From positions 2,894,395 through 2,958,394 of the forward strand of contig JAUPTC010000015.1 of NCBI GenBank assembly GCA_030762895.1: a stretch of DNA of 64,000 nt. The letters are read 5' to 3'. Source of the DNA: Sophora flavescens. Its lineage: Eukaryota > Streptophyta > Magnoliopsida > Fabales > Fabaceae. Every line of letters starts with the position of its first letter. Within the stretch, counting starts at the first letter, position 1. Made by a program: the position numbers and the translations under genes. This document shows positions 26,601 through 39,503 of the stretch, piece after piece. A model generated the notes under the pieces. The model was not told where the DNA came from. It saw nothing but the letters and a program-made list of their open reading frames with translations, and did not search any database.

Positions 26601-29600
26601 TTTTGGGTCATAATTTGGCTTTAGGGTTTGAATTAGGGTTTTGAGATAAAAATAATGTTAGAATTAGGGTTTATGTTTTGAAATAGGTTTTTGAGATAAA
26701 AATAGGGTTTCGATTTAAAATTAGGGTTTCGTTTAAATATTAGGTTTACTGGTCATATTTAGTGTCATTATTAGTGTTTAGGTTATGAAATTATTTTGAG
26801 TTTATATTAGGGTTTGGGTATAAAAAAATTAGGGTTAAAATTACTGTTTCGGGTCAAAATTAGGCTTTGGGTTAAAATTAGGTTTTGGGTCAAAATTATG
26901 GTTTTTGTTGTAGATTAGGTTTTGGGTCAAAAATAAGGTTAGAATTAGGGTTTTGGGTCAAAATTTAGGGTTTTGGGTCAAATTTAGTGTTTAGGGTCAA
27001 CATTAGGGATTAGGTTAGATTAGGGTTTGGTGACAAAATTAGGGTTATGGTTCAAATTTAGGGTTTAGGGTCCAAATTAGGTTTTGGGTTAAAATTAGGT
27101 TTTGGATCAAAATTAGGTTTTTGGGTCAAATTTTGGGTTTAGGATCAAAATTAGGTTTAGGGTTTGAATTAGGTTTTGAGTTAAAAATATGGTTTTGGGT
27201 AAAAAAATAAGGTTAGAAATAGGGTTTTGGGTTAAAATTAGGTTTCGGGTCAAAATTAGAGATTTGGTTTAAAATTAGGTTTTGGGTGAAAATTTGGGTT
27301 TAGGAATAAAATTAGGGTTTAGGATTTGAATTAGGTTTTGAGTTTAATATAGGTTTAGGGTCAAAATTAGGCTTTGGGGGTTAAAATTTGGATTTTGGGT
27401 TTTCGTGTCAAAATTAGGTTTTTGGGCCTAACTTTGGGTTTAGGGTCAAAATTAGGGTTTAGGGTTTGAAATTGGGTTTAGGGTTTGAATTTGGGTTTTT
27501 AGTTAAAAATAGGGTTAGAATTAGGTTTTGGTTTAAAATTAGGTTTCGGTCAAAATTAGGTTCTAGGTCGATTTAGGTTTAGGTCAAAATTAGGGCTTGG
27601 GGGTTAAAATTTGGGTTTTGGGCTTTGGTCAAAATTAGGTTTTTGGGTCGAACTTTGGGTTTAGGGTTAAAATTAGGTTTAGGGTTTGAAATTGGGTTTT
27701 GAGTTTTAAATATTGGGTCCAAATTGGGTCAAAAAAAGGGCATTGGGTAAAATTTTGGGTTTTGGGTCCAAATTGGGGTTTTCATGTTTGGGTCCAAATT
27801 AGGTTTTTGGTCAAAATTAGGGTTTAGGGTTTGAATTTGGGTTTTGAGTTAAAAATAGGGTTAGAATTAGGTTTTTGTTTAAAATTAGGTTTCGGGTCAA
27901 AATTAGGGTTCTAGGTCGATTTAGGTTTATGGTCAAAATTAGGGTTTAGGGTTTGAAATTGGGTTTTGAGTTTAAATTGGGGTTTTGGGTCAAAAATAGG
28001 GTTAGAATTAGGATTGTGGGTCAACATTAGGGCTTTGGGTTAAAATTAGGTTTTTGGTTAAAATTGGGTTTATGATCAAAATTAGGTTTAGGGTTTGAAT
28101 TAGGGTTTTGCGTTTAAAATAGGGTTTGGGTCAAAATTAGGCTTTGGGGTCAAAATTTGGGTTTTGGGTCAAAATTTGGTTTTTGGGTCAAAATTTTGGT
28201 TTAGGGTTTGAATTAGGGTTTTGAGTTAAAAATAGGGTTTTGGGTTAAAAAAAAGGTTAGAATTAGGTTTTGGGTTAAAATTAGGTTTGCGTCAAACTTT
28301 GGGTTTAGGGTCAAAATTATGGTTCAGGGTTTGAAATTTGGTTTTGAGTTTTTAAAATTGGATCAAAATAAAGGGCTTTGGATAAAATTTTGGGTTTTGG
28401 GTCATAATTTGGGTTTAGGGATTGAATTAGGCTTTTGAGTTAAAAATAAGGTTAGAATTAGGGTTTATGTTTTGAAATAGGGTTTTGAGATAAAAATTGG
28501 GTTTCGATTTAAAATTAGGGTTTCGGGTCAAAATTAGGGTTCCTGGTCATATTTAGGGTCAAAATTTAGGTTTAGGGTATGAAACAATGTTGAGTTTATA
28601 ATAGGTTTGGGTAAAAAAAATAGGGTTAAAATTACGGTTTCGGGTCAAAATTAGGGCTTTGGGTTAAAATTAGGGTTTTGGGTCAAAATTATGGTTTTTG
28701 TTGTAGATTAGGGTTTTGGGTCAAAAATAAGGTTAGAATTAGGGTTTTGGGTCAAAATTTAGGGTTTCGGGGTCAAATTTAGTGTTTAGGGTCAACATTA
28801 GGGATTAGGGTTAGATTAGGGTTTGGTGACAAAATTAGGGTTATGGTTCAAATTTAGGGTTTAGGGTCCAAATTAGGGTTTTGGGTTAAAATTAGGGTTT
28901 TGGATCAAAATTAGGTTTTTGGGTCAAATTTTGGGTTTAGGATCAAAATTAGGGTTTAGGGTTTTGAGTTAAAAATATGGTTTTGGGTAAAAAAAAATAA
29001 GGTTAGAAATAGGGTTTTGGGTTTAAATTAGGGTTTCGGGTCAAAATTAGAGATTTGGTTTAAAATTAGGGTTTTGGGTGAAAATTTGGGTTTAGGAATA
29101 AAATTAGGGTTTAGGATTTGAATTAGGTTTTTGAGTTTAATATAGGGTTTAGGGTCAAAATTAGGGCTTTGGGGGTTAAAATTTGGATTTTGGGTTTTCG
29201 TGTCAAAATTAGGTTTTTGGGTCGAACTTTGGGTTTAGGGTTTGAAATTGGGTTTAGGGTTTGAATTTGGGTTTTTAGTTAAAAATAGGGTTAGAATTAG
29301 GTTTTGGTTTAAAATTAGGTTTCGGTCAAAATTAGGTTCTAGGTCGATTTAGGTTTAGGGTCAAAATTAGGGCTTTGGGGGTTAAAATTTGGGTTTTGGG
29401 CTTGGTCAAAATTAGGTTTTTGGGTCGAACTTTGGGTTTAGGGTTAAAATTAGGTTTAGGGTTTGAAATTGGGTTTTGAGTTTTAAATATTGGGTCCAAA
29501 TTGGTCAAAAAAGGGCATTGGGTAAAATTTTGGGTTTTGGGTCCAAATTGGGTTTTGGGTCAAAAGTTGGGTTTTTGGTCAAAATTAGGTTTAGGGTTTG

Positions 29601-32600
29601 AATTTGGGTTTTGAGTTAAAAATAGGGTTAGAATTAGGGTTTTGGTTTAAAATTAGGTTTCCGGTCAAAATTAGGTTCTAGGTCGATTTAGGTTTATGGT
29701 CAAAATTAGGTTTAGGGTTTGAAATTGGGTCTTGAGTTTAAATTGGGGTTTTGGGTCAAAAATAGGGTTAGAATTAGGATTATGGGTCAACATTAGGGCT
29801 TTGGGTTAAAATTAGGTTTTTGGTTAAAATTCGGGTTTATGATCAAAATTATGGTTTAGGGTTTGAATTAGGTTTTTGCGTTTAAAATAGGGGTTTGGGT
29901 CAAAATTAGGGCTTTGGGGTCAAAATTTGGGTTTTGGGTCAAAATTTGGGTTTTGGGTCAAAATTTGGGTTTAGAGTTTGAATTAGGTTTTGAGTTAAAA
30001 ATTGGGTTTTTGCTTAAAAAAAAAAGGTTAGAATTAGGGTTTTGTGTTATTTTTTGGTTTGGGTCATACTTTGGGTTTAGGGTAAAATTTATGGTTCAGG
30101 GTTTGAAATTTGGTTTTGAGTTTTAAAATCAAAATTGGGTCAAAATAAGGGCTTTGGATAAAATTTTGGGTTTTGGTTAATAATTTGTGTTTAGGGTTTG
30201 AATTAGGTTTTGAGTTAAAAATAAGGTTAGAATTAGGTTTATGTTTTGAAATAGGTTCAGGGTTTGAAATAGGGTTTTGAGATAAAAATTGGGTCTCGAT
30301 TTAAAATTAGGGTTTCGGTCAAAATTAGGGTTCCTGGTCATATTTAGGGTCAAAATTAGGGTTTAGGGTATGAAATAATGTTGAGTTTATAATAGGTCTG
30401 GGTAAAAAAATAGGGTTAAAATTACTCTTCGGGTCAAAATTAGGGCTTTGGGTTAAAATTAGGTTTTGGGTCAAAATTATGGTTTTTGTTGTAGATTAGG
30501 TTTTGGGTCAAAAATAAGGTTAGAATTAGGTTTTGGGTCAAAATTTAGGGTTCGGGTCAAATTTAGTGTTTAGGGTCAACATTAGGGATTAGGGTTAGAT
30601 TAGGTTTGGTGACAAAATTAGGGTTATGGTTCAAATTTAGGGTTTAGGGTCCAAATTAGGGTTTTGGGTTAAAATTAGGTTTTGGATCAAAATTAGGTTT
30701 TTGGGTCAAATTTTGGGTTTAGGATCAAAATTAGGGTTTAGGGTTTGAATTAGGGTTTTGAGTTAAAAATATGGTTTTGGTTAAAAAAATAAGGTTAGAA
30801 ATAGGGTTTTGGGTTAAAATTAGGATTTCGGGTCAAAATTAGAGATTTGGTTTAAAATTAGGGTTTTGGGTGAAAATTTGGGTTTAGGAACAAAATTAGG
30901 GTTTAGGATTTGAATTAGGTTTTTGAGTTTAATATAGGTTTAGGGTCAAAATTAGGGCTTTGGGGGTTAAAATTTGGATTTTGGGTTTTCGTGTCAAAAT
31001 TATGTTTTTGGGTCGAACTTTGGGTTTAGGGTCAAAATTAGGGTTTAGGGTTTGAAATTGGGTTTAGGGTTTTAATTTGTGTTTTTAGTTAATAAAAGGG
31101 TTAGAAATAGGGTTTTGCTTTAAACTTAGGTCTTCTGGTCAAATTTAGTTTACTAGGTCTGATTTAGGCTATAGGGTCAAAATTAGGGCTGTGGGGGTTA
31201 AAATTTGGGTTTTGGGCTTTCGGGTCAAAATTAGGTTTTTGGGTCGAACTTTGGGTTTAGGGTTAAAATTAGGGTTTAGGGTTTGAAATTGGGTTTTGAG
31301 TTTTAAATATTGGGTCCAAATTGGGTCAAAAAAAGGGCATTGGGTAAAATTTTGGGTTTTGGGTCCAAATTGGGGTTTTGGGTCAAAAGTTGGGTTTTGG
31401 GTCCAAATTAGGGTTTTTGGTCAAAATTAGGGGTTAGGGTTTGAATTTGGGTTTTGAGTTAAAAATAGGGTTAGAATTAGGGTTTTGGTTTAAAATTAGG
31501 GTTTTGGGTCAAAATTAGGTTCTAGGTCGATTTAGGGTTTATGGTCAAAATTAGGTTTAGGGTTTGAAATTGGGTTTTGAGTTTAAATTGGGGTTTTGGG
31601 TCAAAAATAGGGTTAGAATTAGGATTGTGGGTCAACATTAGGGCTTTTGGGTTAAAATTAGGTTTTTGGTTAAAATCCGGTTTATGATCAAAATTAGGTT
31701 TAGGTTTGAATTAGGGTTTTGCGTTAAAATAGGGTTTGGGTCAAAATTAGGGCTTTCGGGTCAAAATTTGGGTTTTGGGTCAAAATTTTGGTTTAGGGTT
31801 TGAATTAGGTTTTTGAGTTAAAAATAGGGTTTTGGAAAAAAAAGAATTAGAGTTTGGGGTTAAAATTAGGTTTGGGTCAAACTTTGGGTTTAGGGTCAAA
31901 ATTATGGTTCAGGGTTTGAAATTTGGTTTTGAGTTTTAAATATTGGGTCAAAATTGGGTCAAAATAAGGGCTTTGGATAAAATTTGGGTTTTGGGTAATA
32001 ATTTGGGTTTAGGGTTTGAATTAGGGTTTTGAGTTAAAAATAAGGTTAGAATTAGGGTTTATGTTTTGAAATAGGTCCAGGTTTGAAATAGGGTCTTGAG
32101 ATAAAAATTGGGTTTCGATTTAAAATTAGGGTTTCGGTCAAAATTAGGTTCCCGGTCATATTTAGGGTCAAAATTAGGGTTTAGGGTATGAAATAATGTT
32201 GAGTTTATAATAGGGTTTGGGTAAAAAAATAGGGTTAAAATTACTGGCTTTGGTCAAAATTAGGGCTTTGGGTTAAAATTAGGTTTTGGGTCAAAATTAT
32301 GGTTTTTGTTGTAGATTAGGGTTTTGGGTCAAAAATAAGGTTAGAATTAGGTTTTGGGTCAAAATTTAGGGTTTGGGTCAAATTTAGTGTTTAGGGTCAA
32401 CATTAGGGATTAGGGTTAGATTAGGGTTTGGTGACAAAATTAGGGTTATGGTTCAAATTTAGGGTTTAGGGTCCAAATTAGGGTTTTGGGTTAAAATTAG
32501 GTTTTGGATCAAAATTAGGTTTTGGGTCAAATTTTGGGTTTAGGATCAAAATTAGGGTTTAGGGTTTTGGAATTAGGGTTTTGAGTTAAAAATATGGTTT

Positions 32601-33872
32601 TGGGTAAAAAAAAATAGAAATAGGGTTTTGGGTTAAAATTAGGTTTGGGTCAAAATTAGAGATTTGGTTTAAAATTAGGTTTTGGGTGAAAATTTGGGTT
32701 TAGGAATAAAATTAGGGTTTAGGATTTGAATTAGGTTTTTGAGTTTAATATAGGGTTTAGGTCAAAATTAGGGCTTTGGGGGTTTTGGATTTTGGGTTTT
32801 GTCAAATTAGGTTTTTGGGCCTTGGGTTTAGGGTCATTAGGTTTAGGGTTTGAAATTGGTTAGGTTTGTTGGGGTTTTAGTTAAAAATAGGTTAGAATTA
32901 GGTTTTGGTTTATGGTTTGGTTCTGGTTCTAGGTCGATTTAGGTTTAGGGTCAAAATTAGGCTTTGGGGGTTAAAATTTGGGTTTTGGGCTTTGGTCAAA
33001 ATTAGGTTTTTGGTCTAACTTTGGGTTTAGGGTTAAAATTAGGTTTAGGGTTTGAAATTGGGTTTTGAGTTTTAAATATTGGGTCCAAATTGGTCAAAAA
33101 AAGGGCTTTGGGTAAAATTTTGGGTTTTGGGTCAAAAGTTGGGTTTTGGGTCCAAATTAGGGTATTTGGTCAAAATTAGGGTTTAGGGTTTGAATTTGGG
33201 TTTTTAGTTAGAAATAGGGTTAGAATTAGGGTTTTGGTTTAGAATTAATTAGGGTTTAGGGTTTGAAATTGGGTTTTGAGTTTAAATTGGGGTTTAGGGT
33301 CAAAAATTGGGTTAGAATTAGGATTGTGGGTCAACATTAGGCTTTGGGTTAAAATTAGGGTTTTTGGTTAAAACTCGGGTTTATGATCAAAATTAGGGTT
33401 TAGGTTTGAATTAGGGTTTTGCGCTTAAAATAGGGGTTTGGGTCAAAATTAGGGCTTTGGGGTCAAAATTTTGGTTTTGGGTAAAAATTTGGGTTTTGGT
33501 TCAAAATTTTGGTTTTGGGTCTGAATTAGGGTTTTGAGTTAAAAATAGGGTTTTGGGTAAAAAAAGGTTAGAATTAGGGTTTTGGGTTAAAATTAGGTTT
33601 GGGTCAAACTTTGGGTTTAGGGTCAAAATTATGGTTCAGGGTTTGAAATTTGGTTTTGAGTTTTAAAATTGGGTCAAAAAAATAAGGGCTTTGGATAAAA
33701 TTTTGGGTTTTGGGTCATAATTTGGGTTTAGGGTTTAAATTAGGGTTTTGAGTTAAAAATAAGGTTAGAATTAGGGTTTAGGTTTTGAAATAGGGTTCAG
33801 GGTTTGAAATAGGGTTTTGAGATAAAAATTGGGTTTGGATTTAAAATTAGGGTTTCGGGTCAAAATTAGGGA

Positions 33873-34345
33873 TCCTGGTCATATTTAGGGTCAAAATTAG
33901 GGTTTAGGGTATGAAATAAGGTTAAGTTTAAAATAGGGTTTGGGTAAAAATTTAGGGTTAAAATTACGATTTCGGGTCAAAATTTGGGCTTTGGGTTAAA
34001 ATTAGGGTTTTGGGTCAAAATTATAGTTTTTGTTGTAGATTAGGGTTTTGGGTCAAAAATAAGGTTAGAATTAGGGTTTTGGGTCAAAATTTAGGGTTTC
34101 AGGGTCAAATTTAGTGTTTAGGGTCAAAATTAAGGATTAGGGTTCGATTAGGGTGTTGTGACAAAATTAGGGTTCTGGGTCAAATTTAGGGTTTAGGGTC
34201 CAAATTAGGGTTTTGGGTTAAAATTAGGGTTTTGGATCAAAATTAGGTTTTTGGGTCAAATTTTGGGTTTAGGATCAAAATTAGGGTTTAGGGTTTGAAT
34301 TAGGTTTTGAGTTAAAAATAGGTTTTTGGTAAAAAAAAATTAAGG
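33873..34345 (+). repeat. Mosaic patch: 255-bp shared block followed by flank-type variants
   Basis: Positions 33873-34127 repeat 10545-10799 exactly. From 34128 the unit switches to flank-type words: GGTTCGATTA near 34142, TTGTGACAAAATTAGGG, GGTTCTGGGTC and an altered pre-poly-A word near 34321. The unit that ends at this landmark (32311-34034) is also the shortest of the left array at 1,724 bp. It lacks about 70 bp near 33247 and a 19-bp monomer near 33120. This is the most mosaic unit in the left half. Confidence 0.75.
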
Positions 34346-36389
34346 TTAGAATTAGGGTTTTGGGTTAAAATTAGGGTTCTGGTCAAAATTAGAGATTTGG
34401 TTTAAAATTAGGTTTTGGGTGAAAATTTGCGTTTAGTAATAAAATTAGGGTTTAGGATTAGAATTAGGTTGTTGAGTTTAATATAGGGTTTAGTTTAAAA
34501 ATTAGGGATTTGGTGGTTAAATTTTTGATTTTGGGTTTTAGTGTCAAAATTAGGTTTTTGGGTCTAACTTTGGGTTTAGGGTCAAAATTAGGGTTTAGGT
34601 TTTGATATTGGGTTTATTGTTTGATTTTGGGTTGTTATTTAAAAATAGGGTTAGAATTAGGTTTTGGTTTAAAATTAGGGTTTTGGTCAAAATTAGGGTT
34701 CTAGGTCGATTTAGGTTTAGGGTCAAAATTAGGCTTTGGGGGTTAAAATTTGGGTTTTGGGCTTTGGGTCAAAATTAGGTTTTGGGTCTAACTTTGGGTT
34801 TAGGTTAAAATTAGGGTTTAGGGTTTGAAATTGGGTTTTGAGTTTTAAATATTGGGTCCAAATTGGGTCAAAAAAAAGGGCATTGGGTAAAATTTGGGGT
34901 TTGGGTCCATTTGGGTCCAAAGTGGGGTTTTGGGTCAAAATTGGGTTTTTGGTCAAAATTAGGGTTTAGGGTTTGAATTTGGGTTTAGAGTTAAAAATAG
35001 GGTTAGAATTACGGTTTTGGTTTAAAATTAGGGTTTCGGGTGAAAATTAGGGTTCTAGGTCAGATTTAGGTTTATGGTCAAAATTAGGGTTTAGGGTTTG
35101 AAATTGGGTTTTGAGTTTCAAGTGGGGTTTTGGGTCAAAAATAGGGTTAGAATTAGGATTTTGGGTCAACATTAGGCTTTGGGTTAAAATTAGTGTTTTG
35201 TGTTAAATTCGGGTTTATGATCAAAATTAGGGTTTAGGGTTTGAATTAGGGTTTTGCGTTTAAAATAGGGGTTTGGGTCAAAATTAGGGCTTTGGGGTCA
35301 AAATTTGGGTTTTGGGTCAAAATTTGGGTTTAGGGTTTGAATTAGGGTTTTGAGTTAAAAATAGGGTTTTGGGTAAAAAAAAAAGGTTAGAATTAGGGTT
35401 TTGGGTTAAAATTAGGTTTGGGTCAAACTTTGGGTTTAGGGTCAAAATTATGGTTCAGGGTTTGAAATTTGGTTTTGAGTTTTAAAATTGGGTCAAAATA
35501 AGGGCTTTGGATAAAATTTTGGGTTTTGGGTCATAATTTGGGTTTAGGGTTTGAATTAGGGTTTTGAGTTAAAAATAAGGTTAGAATTAGGGTTTATGTT
35601 TTGAAATAGGGTTCAGGGTTTGAAATAGGGTTTTGAGATAAAAATTGGGTTTCGATTTAAAATTAGGGTTTCGGGTCAAAATTAGGGTTCCTGGTCATAT
35701 TTAGGGTCAAAATTAGGGTTTAGGGTATGAAATAATGTTGAGTTTATAATAGGGTTTGGGTAAAAAAAATAGGGTTAAAATTACGGTTTCGGGTCAAAAT
35801 TAGGGCTTTGGGTTAAAATTAGGGTTTTGGGTCAAAATTATGGTTTTTGTTGTAGATTAGGGTTTTGGGTCAAAAATAAGGTTAGAATTAGGGTTTTGGG
35901 TCAAAATTTAGGTTTCGGGTCAAATTTAGTGTTTAGGGTCAACATTAGGGATTAGGGTTAGATTAGGGTTTGGTGACAAAATTAGGGTTATGGTTCAAAT
36001 TTAGGGTTTAGGGTCCAAATTAGGGTTTTGGGTTAAAATTAGGGTTTTGGATCAAAATTAGGTTTTTGGGTCAAATTTTGGGTTTAGGATCAAAATTAGG
36101 GTTTAGGGTTTGAATTAGGGTTTTGAGTTAAAAATATGGTTTTGGGTAAAAAAAAATAAGGTTAGAAATAGGGTTTTGGGTTAAAATTAGGGTTTCGGGT
36201 CAAAATTAGAGATTTGGTTTAAAATTAGGGTTTTGGGTGAAAATTTGGGTTTAGGAATAAAATTAGGGTTTAGGATTTGAATTAGGTTTTTGAGTTTAAT
36301 ATAGGGTTTAGGGTCAAAATTAGGGCTTTGGGGGTTAAAATTTGGATTTTGGGTTTTCGTGTCAAAATTAGGTTTTTGGGTCGAACTTT

Positions 36390-36427
36390 GGGTTTAGGGG
36401 GTTTAGGGTTTGAAATTGGGTTTAGGG
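36390..36427 (+). other. Candidate G-quadruplex motif at a unit-specific junction
   Basis: G runs lie at 36390-36392, 36397-36401 (five G), 36406-36408, 36418-36420 and 36425-36427, with loops of 4, 4, 9 and 4 bases. It arises where one monomer has been lost, so TTTAGGGG meets GTTTAGGG. The motif fits the usual rule of four or more GGG tracts separated by short loops. Folding in the cell is not shown by sequence. Confidence 0.6.
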
Positions 36428-39400
36428 TTTGAATTTGGGTTTTTAGTTAAAAATAGGGTTAGAATTAGGGTTTTGGTTTAAAATTAGGGTTTCGGGTCAA
36501 AATTAGGGTTCTAGGTCAGATTTAGGGTTTAGGGTCAAAATTAGGGCTTTGGGGGTTAAAATTTGGGTTTTGGGCTTTCGGGTCAAAATTAGGTTTTTGG
36601 GTCGAACTTTGGGTTTAGGGTTAAAATTAGGGTTTAGGGTTTGAAATTGGGTTTTGAGTTTTAAATATTGGGTCCAAATGGGTCAAAAAAGGGCATTGGG
36701 TAAAATTTTGGGTTTTGGGTCCAAATTGGGGTTTTGGGTCAAAAGTTGGGTTTTTGGTCAAAATTAGGGTTTAGGGTTTGAATTTGGGTTTTGAGTTAAA
36801 AATAGGGTTAGAATTAGGGTTTTTGTTTAAAATTAGGGTTTCGGGTCAAAATTAGGGTTCTAGGTCAGATTTAGGGTTTATGGTCAAAATTAGGGTTTAG
36901 GGTTTGAAATTGGGTTTTGAGTTTAAATTGGGGTTTTGGGTGAAAAATAGGGTTAGAATTAGGATTTTGGGTCAACATTAGGGCTTTGGGTTAAAATTAG
37001 TGTTGTTGGTTAAAATTCGGGTTTATGATCAAAATTAGGGTTTAGGGTTTGAATTAGGGTTTTGCGTTTAAAATAGGGGTTTGGGTCAAAATTAGGGCTT
37101 TGGGGTCAAAATTTGGGTTTTGGGTCAAAATTTGGGTTTAGGGTTTGAATTAGGGTTTTGAGTTAAAAATAGGGTTTTGGGTAAAAAAAAAAGGTTAGAA
37201 TTAGGGTTTTGGGTTAAAATTAGGTTTGGGTCAAACTTTGGGTTTAGGGTCAAAATTATGGTTCAGGGTTTGAAATTTGGTTTTGAGTTTTAAATATTGG
37301 GTCAAAATTGGGTCAAAATAAGGGCTTTGGATAAAATTTTGGGTTTTGGGTCATAATTTGGGTTTAGGGTTTGAATTAGGGTTTTGAGTTAAAAATAAGG
37401 TTAGAATTAGGGTTTATGTTTTGAAATAGGGTTTTGAGATAAAAATTGGGTTTCGATTTAAAATTAGGGTTTCGGGTCAAAATTAGGGTTCCTGGTCATA
37501 TTTAGGGTCAAAATTAGGGTTTAGGGTATGAAATAATGTTGAGTTTATAATAGGGTTTGGGTAAAAAAAATAGGGTTAAAATTACGGTTTCGGGTCAAAA
37601 TTAGGGCTTTGGGTTAAAATTAGGGTTTTGGGTCAAAATTATGGTTTTTGTTGTAGATTAGGGTTTTGGGTCAAAAATAAGGTTAGAATTAGGGTTTTGG
37701 GTCAAAATCTAGGGTTTCGGGGTCAAATTTAGTGTTTAGGGTCAACATTAGGGATTAGGGTAGATTAGGGTTTGGTGACAAAATTAGGGTTCTGGTTCAA
37801 ATTTAGGGTTTAGGGTCCAAATTAGGGTTTTGGGTTAAAATTAGGGTTTTGGATCAAAATTAGGTTTTTGGGTCAAATTTTGGGTTTAGGATCAAAATTA
37901 GGGTTTAGGGTTTGAATTAGGGTTTTGTGTTAAAAATATGGTTTTGGGTAAAAAAAATAGGGTTAGAAATAGGGTTTTGGGTTAAAATTAGGTTTTCGGG
38001 TCAAAATTAGAGGTTTGGTTTAAAATTAGGGTTTTGGGTGAAAATTTGGGTTTAGGAATAAAATTAGGGTTTAGGATTTGAATTAGGTTTTTGAGTTTAA
38101 TATAGGGTTTAGGGTCAAAATTAGGGCTTTGGGGGTTAAAATTTGGATTTTGGGTTTTCGTGTCAAAATTAGGTTTTTGGGTCGAACTTTGGGTTTAGGG
38201 TCAAAATTAGGGTTTAGGGTTTGAAATTGGGTTTAGGGTTTGAATTTGGGTTTTTAGTTAAAAATAGGGTTAGAATTAGGGTTTTGGTTTAAAATTAGGG
38301 TTTCGGGTCAAAATTAGGGTTCTAGGTCAGATTTAGGGTTTAGGGTCAAAATTAGGGCTGTGGGGGTTAAAATTTGGGTTTTGGGCTTTCGGGTCAAAAT
38401 TAGGTTTTTGGGTCGAACTTTGGGTTTAGGGTTAAAATTAGGGTTTAGGGTTTGAAATTGGGTTTTGAGTTTTAAATATTGGGTCCAAATTGGGTCAAAA
38501 AAAGGGCATTGGGTAAAATTTTGGGTTTTGGGTCCAAATTGGGGTTTTGGGTCAAAAGTTGGGTTTTGGATCCAAATTAGGGTTTTTGGTCAAAATTAGG
38601 GTTTAGGGTTTGAATTTGGGTTTTGAGTTAAAAATAGGGTTAGAATTAGGGTTTTGGTTTAAAATTAGGGTTTCGGGTCAAAATTAGGGTTCTAGGTCAG
38701 ATTTAGGGTTTATGGTCAAAATTAGGGTTTAGGGTTTGAAATTGGGTTTTGAGTTTAAATTGGGGTTTTGGGTGAAAAATAGGGTTAGAATTAGGATTTT
38801 GGGTCAACATTAGGGCTTTGGGTTAAAATTAGGGTTTTTGGTTAAAATTCGGGTTTATGATCAAAATTAGGGTTTAGGGTTTGAATTAGGGTTTTGCGTT
38901 TAAAATAGGGGTTTGGGTCAAAATTAGGGCTTTGGGGTCAAAATTTGGGTTTTGGGTCAAAATTTGGGTTTAGGGTTTGAATTAGGGTTTTGAGTTAAAA
39001 ATAGGGTTTTGGGTAAAAAAAAAAGGTTAGAATTAGGGTTTTGGGTTAAAATTAGGTTTGGGTCAAACTTTGGGTTTAGGGTCAAAATTATGGTTCAGGG
39101 TTTGAAATTTGGTTTTGAGTTTTAAATATTGGGTCAAAATTGGGTCAAAATAAGGGCTTTGGATAAAATTTTGGGTTTTGGGTCATAATTTGGGTTTAGG
39201 GTTTGAATTAGGGTTTTGAGTTAAAAATAAGGTTAGAATTAGGGTTCATGTTTTGAAATAGGGTTCAGGGTTTGAAATAGGGTTTTAAGATAAAAATTGG
39301 CTTTCGATTTAAAATTAGGGTTTCGGGTCAAAATTAGGGTTCCTGGTCATATTTAGGGTCAAAATTAGGGTTTAGGGTATGAAATAATGTTGAGTTTATA

Positions 39401-39503
39401 ATAGGGTTTGGGTAAAAAAAATAGGGTTAAAATTACGGTTTCGGGTCAAAATTAGGGCTTTGGGTTAAAATTAGGGTTTTGGGTCAAAATTATGGTTTTT
39501 GTT

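Larger units (their letters stand above)
7131..34034 (+). repeat. Fifteen ~1.8-kb HOR units, central array (variable G-run part)
   Basis: The landmark GTAGATTAG occurs once per unit at 7131, 8914, 10707, 12528, 14348, 16169, 17983, 19777, 21555, 23349, 25156, 26910, 28703, 30491 and 32311, with the next at 34035. Spacings run from 1,724 to 1,821 bp. Most of the length variation comes from GGG runs reduced to GG and from loss of one or a few 19-bp monomers. Order and variants inside the unit are well conserved from copy to copy. Most units have GGTTATGGTTC about 150 bp after the landmark. A few stretches (about 10545-10800, 25080-25850, 28440-29240, 33700-34310) have intact GGG runs and read like the cleaner units to the right. 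Confidence 0.93.
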
